A stretch of DNA of 64,000 nucleotides from Linderina pennispora (lineage: Eukaryota; Kickxellomycota; Kickxellomycetes; Kickxellales; Kickxellaceae): positions 2,914,001 to 2,978,000 of the forward strand of contig NW_024468249.1 of assembly GCF_002104995.1 (NCBI RefSeq). The letters run 5' to 3'. Under the pieces are notes generated by a model. That model searched no databases. It saw nothing but the letters and a program-made list of their open reading frames with translations, and had not been told where the DNA came from. Position 1 is the stretch's first letter. Each line of letters begins with the position of its first letter. Positions 22,712 through 33,001 of the stretch are shown piece after piece. The position numbers and the translations under genes are program-made.

Positions 22712-23595
22712 ATGGAGCATAGAGTCACAGCAGACGAGCTAGAATACATGGAGATTGCGGCACAGATGCTGGAGCTGCCGACGGCAGCGGTATTGTCTGG
22801 CATGGCGCTGTTACACAGGTATCGGCGGAATGTCAGCAAGAGCGGGCTGGCAGCCGACCCCCTGGACCCCAAGGCACGTACAACATTATATGGGCCTGAC
22901 CACGCAGCCCTGGCATAACAGCAATTCTCATACACCAAGGCATACGTGTGCTCTTTCTTGTATTGTAGATATGTATGATGGTGTGCATCTACTTGGCAAC
23001 GAAGATCACGGAAGAGCCACGCAAACAGCGCGACATCATCAACGTTGGGTACAAAATAGCGAATCCCTCACAGGCATTCCTGGCAGTTGGCGACACACTG
23101 AACGCGCTGCGCGAGACCATGGACAAGGCAGAGCTGGTCGTGCTACGTGTGCTTGGATTCAATGTGGACGTGGATCTGCCACACCGGTGGATAGTGCAGA
23201 TTGTGTACGGCATGGCGTGGTGGGCGGACAAGGGCATCCCGCCAGACGACACCGGTAAGTGGCAAATGGCATGCCAAGTAAAGCTGCAATAACGAGACAT
23301 GCTCAAGCAGAACAAACATGTGGTGGCCGTAGAACGTATTGGTGTGCAAGTCAAGAATGTGGCACGCACGGCATGGCGTATGGCTAGCGATGCAGTCAGG
23401 GCCGGGCTGCTGGACGATTCGGGGTCATCGCGGAGACTCGGGGCAGCATGCGTGGTGCTGGCGATGGAAATCAACGGGGTTCCGCTGCCAGCGCGCGACC
23501 TCAGCGAGTGGGCAGACATGTGGGCCAAGACATCCAGCCGGCGACTCAGCGAGACTTGCGGTGTGCTGGAGCAAAAGATCCGACTGCGCATATAG
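22712..23595 (+). CDS. Cyclin, cyclin-Q (FAM58)-like
   Basis: Three exons are proposed: 22712-22873, 22969-23254 and 23333-23595 (236 residues). The first intron seems to use a GC donor (AAG|GCACGT), because only that junction keeps the frame and gives a helix of exact length (DPKICMMVCIYLATK). The second intron is GT-AG; its acceptor could also be at 23350. The two cyclin folds show RDIINVGYKIANPS and LRVLGFNVDVDLPHRW, close to human cyclin-Q and cyclin L. Cyclin-Q partners with CDK10. The gene converges on NFS1 with only 45 bp between stops. Confidence 0.78.
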
Positions 23596-23640
23596 GAGAT
23601 TTGGAATATATTTTTATGTGGCAGTGGACGAACTAGTCAT

Positions 23641-24999
23641 TTAGTGCTGCGACCACTCGATGCTCTTCAGGTCGATGCCCTCCTGGAACATCTCCCACAG
23701 CGGGCTCATCTCGCGCAGACGCTCGACGTGAGCAGCGACGTTCTGCACGACATAGTCAACCTCGCTCTCGGTGGTGAAGCGGCCGAGGCCAAAGCGAATG
23801 GACGAGTGGGCCATGTCGTCCTCGGCGCCCAGAGCACGCAGCACATAGGACGGCTCGAGCGACGCCGACGTGCAGGCAGAGCCAGACGACAGGGCAACGT
23901 TCTTGAGTGCCATCAGCAGCGACTCGCCCTCAACGAAGGAGAAGGACAGGTTGACGCAGCCCGGGTACATGTGGTTGGGGTTGCCATTGCGCACCACGTG
24001 CGAAACACGCGACTGGATGCCGTCGATGAGGCGGCAGGCGAGGCTGGAGATGTGGGCGTAGTCATACGCAGCCTCGCGCTGAGCCAGGGCAGCAGCAGCA
24101 CCCATGCCGACCACTAGCGGCGACGGAACCGTGCCGCTGCGCAGCCCGCGCTCCTGACCACCGCCGGTCATGATTGGCTCGAGCCGCACGCGCGGGCGGC
24201 GACGCACAAACATAGCGCCGACGCCCTTGGGGCCGTAGAGCTTGTGGCCCGAGATGCTCATCAGGTCGATGTTCATCTCGTTGACGTCCAGCGGGATCTT
24301 GCCAGCAGCCTGCGCGGCGTCGGTGTGGAAGAACACGCGGCGCTCGCGGCACAGGCGGCCGATCTCCTTGATGTCCTGGACCACGCCGATCTCGTTGTTG
24401 ACGGCCATGATCGAGACCAGCGATGTGGTGGGCCGGATCTCGCGCTTCAGCTGATCCAGATCAATGCGTCCGCCCTTGTCGACCGGCAGATACGTCACCT
24501 CGATGCCCTCCTCCTGCAGCACGCGGCACGAGTCCAGCACGCACTTGTGCTCGGTCTGGCTGGTAATGACGTGGTTCTTCTTGCCCTTGTAGAACCGCGC
24601 CACGCCCTTGATCGCCGTGTTGTTCGCCTCCGTGGCTCCCGACGTGAAGATGATTTCTTTGGGGTGGGCTCCGATCAGATTAGCCACCTGCTCGCGCGCT
24701 GTGTCCACCGCATGCTCAGTCTCCCATCCGTACTTGTGCGTGCGCGAGTGCGGGTTGCCGTACTCCTCGGTCATATACGGCATCATGGCATCCAGCACGC
24801 GCGGGTCCAGCGGCGTCGTTGCCTGTGCGTCCAGGTAGATCGGCATCGTGTTTGAGTCCAGCGCTTCAGTGGGCTTGTTGTGGTTGGCCACCGGCTCGGC
24901 TGCATAGCGAGTGCGCGTCGTGGTCGACAGCAGTCTCGATGTGCGCAGGCCGGCGGTGCGGACCCGAGGCGCAAGTGTCCTCAGTGCATTTGTCAACAT
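23641..24999 (-). CDS. NFS1: Mitochondrial cysteine desulfurase Nfs1
   Basis: Nfs1 takes sulfur from cysteine for Fe-S cluster assembly and tRNA thiolation. The 452-residue protein has an Arg/Thr/Ser-rich mitochondrial presequence (about 1-45). It then has [18 protein letters not shown], the substrate His region [13 protein letters not shown], the PLP lysine K253 in [10 protein letters not shown] and the catalytic loop Cys (C376) in [10 protein letters not shown]. It ends with the standard EWSQH tail. ATG 24999 supplies the presequence. It is divergent from the RRM gene across 1.86 kb. Confidence 0.97.
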   Translation of the reverse strand: MLTNALRTLAPRVRTAGLRTSRLLSTTTRTRYAAEPVANHNKPTEALDSNTMPIYLDAQATTPLDPRVLDAMMPYMTEEYGNPHSRTHKYGWETEHAVDTAREQVANLIGAHPKEIIFTSGATEANNTAIKGVARFYKGKKNHVITSQTEHKCVLDSCRVLQEEGIEVTYLPVDKGGRIDLDQLKREIRPTTSLVSIMAVNNEIGVVQDIKEIGRLCRERRVFFHTDAAQAAGKIPLDVNEMNIDLMSISGHKLYGPKGVGAMFVRRRPRVRLEPIMTGGGQERGLRSGTVPSPLVVGMGAAAALAQREAAYDYAHISSLACRLIDGIQSRVSHVVRNGNPNHMYPGCVNLSFSFVEGESLLMALKNVALSSGSACTSASLEPSYVLRALGAEDDMAHSSIRFGLGRFTTESEVDYVVQNVAAHVERLREMSPLWEMFQEGIDLKSIEWSQH

Positions 25000-26858
25000 T
25001 GCTTGGTGTTAATAGTGAGTGCCTACGAGCAAGAAAAAAAAAAAACGGAATTTGGGTGGGCAATAGGAAATGGAATGGAAAAGAACAGCCTGTCAGACGA
25101 TAAGAGGAGAAAAATCCGGAGCTGGCAGCGGCGAATAGTCACAGCACGGCTTATTTTTTTGCCATCGCTGACAAAAGCCTGCACCCATGCTTGGCAGCGG
25201 AGCCGAAGCAAAAAGCGAGCCGCTGAGCCGGCGAGCCGCATGCACAAGGTACCCGGCTCGTGCAGAGGGACTGGCGTCCCTGAATGGGTTGGGTGCTGCC
25301 CTCACATGACAGCATGCCTGGCTCATTAAACGTGACGCTGCCAGCCCAAAGCCATCTGGGAGAAAAATATCCGCCGTGTGGCAGCAGTTCACTGAAGCTG
25401 GTGCGGCGGCGAGCTAGGCCAGGACTAGCAGGCTGAAGTGGGAAATTGCGGGAGTGTGTCCCATGTGGCTTCCTCTATTTACCTTCTGGGCCGGATGTTG
25501 TTGTTGTTGTCAGTGCCTGCTGTGGGTGGATCAAGAAGTTTAAAAATAACGATTTGTTGTGGACGGAGCAGGCACACCAGTCTTTTCCTAATTTAGACAG
25601 ATGTACATTGAAGCGAGGTGGGCGGGCCACCGGTTCAGCAAAACCGATGTTTGCGTGTTTATGGCCCGCAATTCAAGCTCCGACAGGAGGGAAACCGGGC
25701 GGCAACTACGACGATACACAATAAACGCAGTGCCGCCGATTACTTCCTGTTCCCAGGAACCCGAGTCCTATTTTTAATTAGGCACGTCATCGGGTCGCCC
25801 AGAACAGCACGGAGCGGAGGGACTGGGGCCTGCTGCTCACAGTGGGAATTGGACGAGGGGAGGGAACAGTGCGCCTTGCATGGCTCGCCGCTTGTCGACT
25901 GCGAGAAAAAGCAATACAGCAATAGGAATGTTTGTACTCCGTCGTGTGCGCTTTTACTCGGGGTTCCTTTTTGGACGCCGGCGTGTTTGACTCGAGGCGA
26001 AACGGAAACAACACGGGCGCAAGCCGCCACTCCTGGGGCTTACTTGTCCGATGGCAGAGCCTTGCTCTCCCCCAAGAGCACACCCCTCAACAGAAAATTG
26101 GATGATAGAATCGCTTCAAATAAACGTGCAGGCGGAAATTTCCTCCTTTTGCTGGCCCACCTTTTCTCCTCTTGGCTTCTTGTTCAAGCTGGCATCCTGT
26201 ATTCATTCTTTCTCCTCTTCTCTGCCGCCCTACTACTTATTGTTTATCCACACGAAAAGAATAAACCCAGCGCGCGCAGACCTTTGCTCCGCAATACTCC
26301 TCCAGGGCCCCTCGTTCTGCCCTCGTATTCCCCTCGCTGTAATCCCGCAATCGCTCGTATTCATTTTCAACACACAATCTCTCTTTGGCTGAGGGGCAAA
26401 TCATCGTAGCACATACGCTCCCCCTCCTCCTCGTTATTTGTTAGATTTCCAACCCGCGCCCCACCACGCAGGCTCTAACTTTCTGCTTTCCCTCTCCATA
26501 CGTACTGTGCATCCTCCAAGTATTTTCAAACTCCACACCGGCCCTGCAAGAAAAGCTTTTTTGTAGGGAGCAGGGTTTAACAAACATTCCTGCTCGTCCT
26601 TTTTATCTGCACACGCATTTTTCTTTGCTTTCTTTTCCTTCTGTCGCTTCGATTCACTCTTTCTCAACCGCCGCCTTTCTTTTTCACTCTCTTCCCATCC
26701 CTTGCCACACATACACAAATCACTCGCCCCGTTCCAGTTACAAGTATCCTCATCCTTTTTCCTTGATTTTTTCACAAGCGGCTGCGTATATTCCATCCCA
26801 TCCCTTTTTATATTCTTACTGACAGTATAGACACCCCCCGTTCACCTATTTCCAGCTG
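25000..26858. other. Long spacer between NFS1 and the RRM gene
   Basis: The 1.86-kb stretch contains both promoters. The right 600 bp (about 26160-26850) are strongly pyrimidine-rich, as expected for a long leader of a highly expressed or regulated gene. Open frames here (for example on the plus strand 25618-26409) are of low complexity and do not look like proteins. No RNA gene was recognised. Confidence 0.4.
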
Positions 26859-27129
26859 ATGGCATACTCGACGCCATATCTGCATCAGACTGCCACCGCA
26901 GCGGGTGGTGCCAGCGGTGGTGGTGGTGGTAGCGGTGCCAGCGCCAGTGAATTCAAATTCGGCCCGGGGCAAGACTTCCGGCGCCTGTCCTTGTTTGATC
27001 CCGCAAGGATTGACACCTCTGGTGTGACACCGCCGCCACTGTCAAACAATGCCGCCGCCCCATCTACTATAGGCTGGAGTGGGCAGTCTGCGGCTGCGCA
27101 GTACAAGGCCATCAGCAGCACTACACTCG

Positions 27130-27162
<33 letters not shown>

Positions 27163-29153
27163 CGTCAGCAAGCCAGCTGTGGATGGGCGACATTGAGCCG
27201 TGGATGGACGAGGAGTGTGTGCGGCCAGATCTGGGCGCGCATGGGCGAGCACGTGGCGGTGAAGATGATCCGGGACCGGCTAACAGGCGGGCCGGCCAAT
27301 TACTGCTTCGTGGAGGTCGCCTCGCCTGCAGACGCCGAGCGGCTGCTAGCCACACACAACGGCGCGCCGATGCCAATGCCGTTCCTGCGCGCCTTCCGCC
27401 TCAACCGGGCGGCAGGCGCCATGGTGCCTGGCAGCAGGCGCCGCGCCGCTGGCATCCAGCCATGTAGGTGATGCGGCCGAGTTCTCGCTGTTTGTCGGCG
27501 ACCTGGCTCCTGAGGTCTCCGATGTGTTGCTGGCCAGCGAGTTCCGCAGCCGCTATGCATCGGTGCGCACAGCCAAGGTCGTGGTGGACCCTGTGACAGC
27601 GGTGCCGCGTGGGTACGGCTTCGTGCGGTTCGCCGACGAGCATGAGCACCAGCGCGCGCTGGTTGAGATGCAGGGCTGGCTGATTGGCTCGCGCCCGGTG
27701 CGTGTCTCGGCAGCGACGCCCAAGCGCGGAACGGTAGCAGTCGAGCCGGTGCGCGACGGAGCCGGTTCGCCGGCGTCGTCGGCGTCGAGCGACGGCAGCA
27801 ACGAGTCGTACAACCCGGCCAACCGACCCGTTCAACACCACCAGTGTTTGTGGGCGGGCTGATGGGGCCGGTGAGCGAGCACGAGCTGCACGACTTCTTT
27901 GCCACGCACGGCGAGGTTGTCTACTGCAAGATCCCGCCGAACCGCGGCTGCGGCTTCGTCACCTTCGCCAAGCGCTGCGTGTGCTGAGGCCGCCATGCGG
28001 GCTCTCAACGGCCACCTACTGGGCGGCTCGCGCGTGCGGCTCAGCTGGGGCCGGATCACAGAGCCATGCCCGGCACAACCACCGGCGGAACCAGATCCAC
28101 CACCGTGCCAGCTGTCAGCGGTGCTGATGCTACGCCAGTCCGTCGCTCGGCCAGCTTTGGTAAGCACCCCGCGCAGCAGCTGGGGCTGGGGCTCACCTCT
28201 GCCGATGCTTGTGCCGTGCAACGCCCGCTGCAGCTGGCCATGCCGCTGCTGGCTGCCAATGCTCCGCCGCCCGCGCTGCTGGTTCCACCCGGCCCACCGT
28301 ACCAGCATCCGCCTGAGACGTATACACCGCAGGGCTTCTACAATGCATCACCCATGCATGCTGGCGCCCTCGAGTTCTTTGCCACGCCTACCACACCACA
28401 CGCCCCGCATCCACAGCAGCAGCACTGCTACTACGAGCCGTCGATGCTGTCGACTCCCGTGGCAGGTGCTCTTGACTCGCCGCTGTACTTTTCCTCCAGC
28501 CAGCACGTACTGGGCCCAGCCCACGCCCGCAACGCCAGCGCGCAGCTCGACTCGAGCATGCCGTTCCTTGCCGGACGACCATCACGCCCCGCGCTACGAC
28601 TCCCACCGCCTGTCGGCCCCTGGAATGCTGGTGCCCAGCCCCGGTGAGTTCCTAAGCCGCCGCCTGAGTGTGCTGGCCCTCAGCTCCCACCGTAGCTCCA
28701 CCAACAGCCCCGAGGCTGCTAAGCAGCAACAGCAGCAACAGCAGCAACAGCCGCAGCAACAGCAACAGCCACCACCCATTGAGCGCCGCCCCAGCGTCGG
28801 CGTCATAGGCCAGCGCCGTCTGTCTGTCCGCCCCACGCTGCAGCACTCGCAGAGCCTGATCTTCCCATCGTCTTCCAGCGACAAGCCGGCTGCTGCCTTT
28901 GGTGCCTTCGACGCTGTGGGGCTCTCTCACCGGCAACCCGCCTGGATACTCGCCAACCCTGAACCCACAGCCCGGCGACGCTGCAAACAAGTCGGCTGCG
29001 CTGTCGACGCCTGTGTCGTCCACTCGCTCGTCGACCTCGTCGCTGTCGCTGCTTGCCGTCAAGCCCCATGCTGTCAGTGCCGTGGACTCGGCCATTGGCT
29101 TTGCCGACAATGCCGAGCATGCGTCGCTGACCGGGTCCTTTAGAATCCTCTAG
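26859..29153 (+). pseudogene. Three-RRM RNA-binding protein (Nam8/Ngr1/Csx1 type) with multiple frameshifts
   Basis: Good protein sequence continues across the three frames with no gap: RRM1 starts LWMGDIEPWMDEE and goes on IWARMGEHVAVKMIRD, RRM2 starts SLFVGDLAPEVSD, the linker reads DPFNTT, RRM3 starts VFVGGLMGPVSE, then a long Pro/Gln/Ser tail follows. This order and wording is that of yeast Nam8/Ngr1 and fission yeast Csx1, which bind U-rich RNA. Joining the segments needs shifts near 27222, 27435, 27824, 27843, 27975, 28055 (the only apparent deletion), 28570 and 28910; the others are single extra bases. Either the assembly is faulty here or the gene decayed very recently. CAG runs encode polyGln at 27132-27161 and about 28722-28770. 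Confidence 0.78.
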
Positions 29154-29702
29154 ATAGCTGTCCGGGATATCCTCCGCCATTGTCCACCCCTGGCAGTCCC
29201 TATTTGGCAAGCGAGGGGTCGTCCCGTGTTGCCCGGTTTACTACGACTCGGCATGCACCTGCTAAGCCTCGTTCCGCTCCTGCCTTCTGTGCTTTGTTTC
29301 CATTGTCTCTCCCACCCACTACACGTTCTCAACTTCTGGCATATCCTCTTACCCCCCACCATTTGACTTATTACTTTTTCTTTTGTACAAGTTTTCTTCT
29401 CGCTCTCACAATTTGCTTTTGTTTGCGCTTCAGCCCGAAATTCCACGTAGCGTCAATATTTTTGAACAACCCCCCAATGCCTTTCATACTACCAACCATA
29501 CAAAAAAATAAAAAATTTTACCTGATGATCGGCCTTGCAGTCTTGGCAGCTTTCAGACTCCGCTCTTTCTGCATAGGATACCAGGTGATCTCGAATACTG
29601 TGCGCTCAAAAAGCGGAACACTTTCAGAGGAAAGCGACTTTGCCGCGTGAATCATTCCTCATCCCCAGAACGGCCTGCACCATGAATAGGCGTGTCCAAT
29701 GC
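29154..29702. other. Spacer between RRM gene and secreted protein gene
   Basis: The convergent 3' regions meet here. The sequence is pyrimidine-rich with an A/T-rich patch near 29500-29520. No gene is supported. Confidence 0.45.
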
Positions 29703-30431
29703 TCAGCACCTTGCTCCCCACCGCTGTGCTATGCCTGGTTCTGGATGACAATGGTTTTTTTGCCCGCTCTGCTCTGCTACCATCGGGTGGATAGTGGCCA
29801 GGGCAAACTGGGGGCCAGCGAATCCGCCATAACCACTGCCGGCAACAGCGCTGGCCTGACGCTGGCCATTCGCAAACAAAACATCGCTGCTGCGCCTGTG
29901 GGTCCCATTTATTATGCCGTTGTTGACAGCTCTAGGAGGAACAAAGGCAGAGCCCCCGACCGGGGTAGCGAACCTGCCGGAGACAAATCCGGGCGGAACA
30001 AACCGAGAAATATCGGGAGCTGCCTTACCGCCATTATTGCTAAGAACAACATCATTGCTGCAGTGAATGAACCCACCAGCACTGGATGTGCTATGCACTG
30101 GGCCGAGCTGGTTAGTCTCGCCGCTGGCCGCCCATCCATCGCCACCTTTGATATGCGACTGTGACGGATTGTTGATTGTATTTCCTCTAGACACATCGCT
30201 AGTCTTTATGTTCGAGATCGACGACCCAATAATGCTATTGAAGCCATTACTGCTCTGTCCGGGCCTGGATCCCTCAGCGAAGAGTGATCCACCTGACTGC
30301 CAGCCAAAGTTGACATTAGGGCCCGAGATTGCATTTGGGCTGGCGATTATGCTAGGACCATTGGCGGAACTGATCTCTTGGGCGATGGCAGTGGTGGAGG
30401 CAAAAGAAAGGAGGACAGTGGCCGAGCGCAT
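29703..30431 (-). CDS. Small secreted Ser/Gly/Asn-rich protein
   Basis: The 242-residue protein begins with MRSATVLLSFASTTAIAQ, a good signal peptide with a cleavage site after AIA-Q. The mature part is rich in Ser, Gly, Asn and Pro with no repeat unit and two pairs of Cys, one at the C-terminus. It resembles secreted wall or effector-type proteins, but no family is recognised. ATG 30431 is chosen because it starts the signal peptide. Mobile element copy 2 ends 130 bp upstream and so lies in its promoter. Confidence 0.65.
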   Translation of the reverse strand: MRSATVLLSFASTTAIAQEISSANGPSIIASPNAISGPNVNFGWQSGGSLFAEGSRPGQSSNGFNSIIGSSISNIKTSDVSRGNTINNPSQSHIKGGDGWAASGETNQLGPVHSTSSAGGFIHCSNDVVLSNNGGKAAPDISRFVPPGFVSGRFATPVGGSAFVPPRAVNNGIINGTHRRSSDVLFANGQRQASAVAGSGYGGFAGPQFALATIHPMVAEQSGQKNHCHPEPGIAQRWGARC

Positions 30432-30560
30432 ATCTGAGAAGTGCAATTAGGACATGGGTGAGCAGGTGGCAAGAAGTGACTTTTTTTGCTAATAGGAAGA
30501 GCTACCAAGTTTCTTGAGGGGCCTTTGCTGTAACTCATAGCTGTAACCTTTTATACAATA

Positions 30561-30726
30561 TTAGACCTACTTTGCACGCGATGTGAGCTCGGCTGCTGGT
30601 CAGCATGGTTTGACACGTCGATAAAAGCATCACAGCGAACCGGTCATTTGAACGTGTCGGATGGTTGTTGGTGCAATGTCGATCATGGACATCTCCCACC
30701 TTGGTGGCCTGCTCAGCGCGGGCGTT
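30561..30726 (-). ncRNA. Candidate guide-RNA scaffold, copy 2
   Basis: This copy of the conserved 3' segment shows two changes in the terminal hairpin stem (relative to copies 1, 3 and 4) that break pairs. If the hairpin is needed for activity this copy is likely inert. Transcription is not shown. Confidence 0.25.
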
Positions 30727-31167
30727 TCAGCGCTGGTTCGCTGCTGCTGGCAACAGAATCGCCTGCTGCTGTACGCCTCTTGCGCAGCCTCTTTGTTGCC
30801 GGAGTGGTGCCAGAAGCATTGGCAGCAATGGCCGTAGAACGGTGGAACTATTCAGAAACACCTCCTGAATCACAGAGTGACTGGAAACGAGTCTGAAGTT
30901 TAGAACTGCTGCGAGATCGCGGTTCAAGAGCCGAGACGAATAGGCCCGCCTGTATTGTGCCATGGCCCGCTTACATGACTCGCTTGTACAGCGGAGAAGG
31001 CCATGGCACTTCACAGTTGGGTTCTTCGATTTCTGGTAGGGCCGCGGGTTGGGAACATACCAGAATATCTGCAGCAACTTTTCGCAGCAGAACGGGCACA
31101 TCGACGATGTCCGGAATTCGTCGATCCACAATATACGAAGGAGTAAAGGCAAATAAGGCTTTAACAT
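30727..31167 (-). pseudogene. Fanzor C-terminal domain, copy 2
   Basis: This frame keeps the RuvC-II Glu in IDEFRTSSMCPFC, all zinc-finger cysteines (CPFC ... CHGLLRC-x4-C) and the RuvC-III Asp in NRDLAAVLNF. It lacks the whole N-terminal half and RuvC-I. After the RuvC-III motif the frame diverges from copies 1 and 3, which indicates a frameshift. It cannot be an active nuclease. Confidence 0.75.
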
Positions 31168-31387
31168 ATGGCTCCAGGTTCGATTTTACCAGTGGCTTTA
31201 ATATATATTTAACCCCTCAAGGTCTGAATCCATTTACTTAAAGAGAGGCTGCTATTTTTAAGAGTTCACAGAGCGAGCCATGCATACTCACTGTGAGGCT
31301 CAAAAGAGCATAAATCCTTCCAGTCAATAAAAAATACTCTAGCGGACGGTTGAACATTTTTTTGGAGTATAAAGCTTATATTGCGGA

Positions 31388-31611
31388 GTTATCTCGGACG
31401 TAGCCTTTCTGCTGCTTAGAACCAACCTTTCACACCTCAGAAACTACTGCGTATTAATACAACAATCAATGAATATTGCCTAATGTTGACTGCCCAGTTG
31501 CACTGCTTTGCAGGCACAATGCGGATTTAATAACCAGCACAAGAACGTTGGTGATAAAAATACTCTTGGTTTGGCTATATGCTCTGTGTGCTAATTCAAC
31601 CGAGCAGCAGA
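31388..31611. other. Short spacer after element copy 2
   Basis: AT-moderate sequence between the mobile element and the stop of the LPMO-like pseudogene. Nothing recognised. Confidence 0.4.
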
Positions 31612-32291
31612 CTACGTTCCAGTCGAGGTCATCGTGACAGGCTGTGAGCCATCATAGTACTGAAGTCCGGTTTTGGGGTTGCCGCCAAACTCCAGAATCG
31701 TCGGATATCCAGAATGGCAGACAGTTGCCATCATTTTACCAGTATAGGAACCTGATCTTCCCCTGATAGCAACATCAGCACAATTCATTTAAAACTCACG
31801 GTTGCCAATAGTGCTGACCCATGCCCACACAAATGCAGCCTTGTTTGGCCCTGGGATATTCGAGGGAAGCGCAAAGGAGAATGTGCGAAAATCGTTGGTC
31901 CCAGCATTGATAAGCACTTGCCGAGTCCCTGGTGCACAGCCGCGAACGTCCTGCCACCATCATACGACAGCGAGAACTCACAGTGACCACCCTCATGCGG
32001 AGCACCTCCAAGAGAGAACTTGACAGTTACGGTTTGGCTGGCAGTCCAGGTCCCAGCGGGCGACAACCACAGGATGGTATGCCTACATAGGGGCTGGTGG
32101 TAGCCAAAGGGGTGGCTATCGGGTAATCCAACAATATACCCGAAGGAAGGGAAGGGAAGGGAAGGGAAGGGAAGGGAAGGGCACTTCTCTCCACGTGGAT
32201 AATATCTCGGGCATGGGGAAATCATCGCCATATGGGCGGAGGTGCTAGCAACCATGGATGCAATAAGGAGGGGTGAAGTTTGAATTTCCAG
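31612..32291 (-). pseudogene. Decayed secreted LPMO-like (histidine-brace) protein gene
   Basis: On the minus strand a signal peptide-like stretch (PLLIASMVASTSA) is followed by HMAMISPCPRYYPRG, whose first His would be the copper-binding N-terminus. Then come WTASQTVTVKF, APHEGGHCEFSLSYDGGRTF, AAFVWAWVSTIGNREF and MNCADVAI, all typical of fungal secreted LPMO-like proteins. It is broken in several places. The ATG seems to be CTG, a GAAGG repeat replaced a coding part, one base is missing near 31907, and TAC before MNCAD is TAA. The exact LPMO family is not certain. Confidence 0.65.
32142..32181. repeat. GAAGG microsatellite inside the LPMO-like pseudogene
   Basis: About eight copies of a 5-bp unit (gaagg on the plus strand). 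It lies in the former coding region and encodes Ser-Leu-Pro-Phe-Pro repeats on the minus strand. Confidence 0.85.
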
Positions 32292-33001
32292 CGTATACCT
32301 GGGAATCAAGGATCCTGGTAAATACAAAGACACGGTCATCCTCATGCTGGCACCGCGTGGTTCCCTTAAAAGCATTTTCAAAACTAGCATATACATTGAC
32401 CGCCAGAAAATAGCTCAAGCGCAGCAGATATGAGGTAGCGAGCAAGGAGGACAGTGATAGCTGCTGCTGTAGATACCATCCTGTAGATACCTGCACACTA
32501 CGAAAAACTCGGCAGCAGCACCTAGGCACTCAGGCTATATCGTACTACTGCTAACTTTCCATGTCCTGCCAAGCATTACATATTTTGTCTAGCTATTAAT
32601 TGGTAGAACCTCTAACACTAAGGCTAGGGACAGACTCCAAGCGCTAGAGTAACTCCCTCAGACTCTGCCCTTGTAACCTCTTTATCCCGAATAACCGGTC
32701 GGATTTCTGAAGAGTGGTTATATTAGCGCTGGATGGCACGTGTTGACATTGGAGTGTCGATCCACTCCCACGTCACCATGCCAACAACCAAACCACATAA
32801 AATCAGACCTCAGGCCGACCGGACCCTCCCCTTTTCCTTCAGTCAATCTTGTTTCATTTTTGATTTTAGCTCACATACACGCTCGTAAACACTCGTCCCA
32901 TTCCTAAGGTTAACAGCACGCACTAGCCAGCAAAAGTAAAAGAAATAAGCGAATTATGAAAGGCTGAAGTGTGAAAAGCCGAAGTGTGAAATGGAAATTG
33001 C
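32292..33001. other. Spacer between LPMO-like pseudogene and P5 ATPase gene
   Basis: This holds the former promoter of the pseudogene and the 3' end of the P5 ATPase gene. No other gene is recognised. Confidence 0.4.

Larger units (their letters stand above)
30561..31387 (-). mobile_element. Helitron-like Fanzor element, copy 2, large internal deletion
   Basis: The minus-strand 3' end has CTAA (30564-30561) followed by T, a 9-nt spacer and a partly decayed hairpin (GCTCAC-ATC-GCGTGC). The C-terminal Fanzor segment follows to about 31130. After about 130 bp of unrelated sequence, the last 130 bp (about 31255-31385) match the outer 5' part of copy 1 (about 8495-8620) in the same orientation. 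It is thus a deletion derivative that kept both ends. Exact 5' limit uncertain. Confidence 0.75.
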
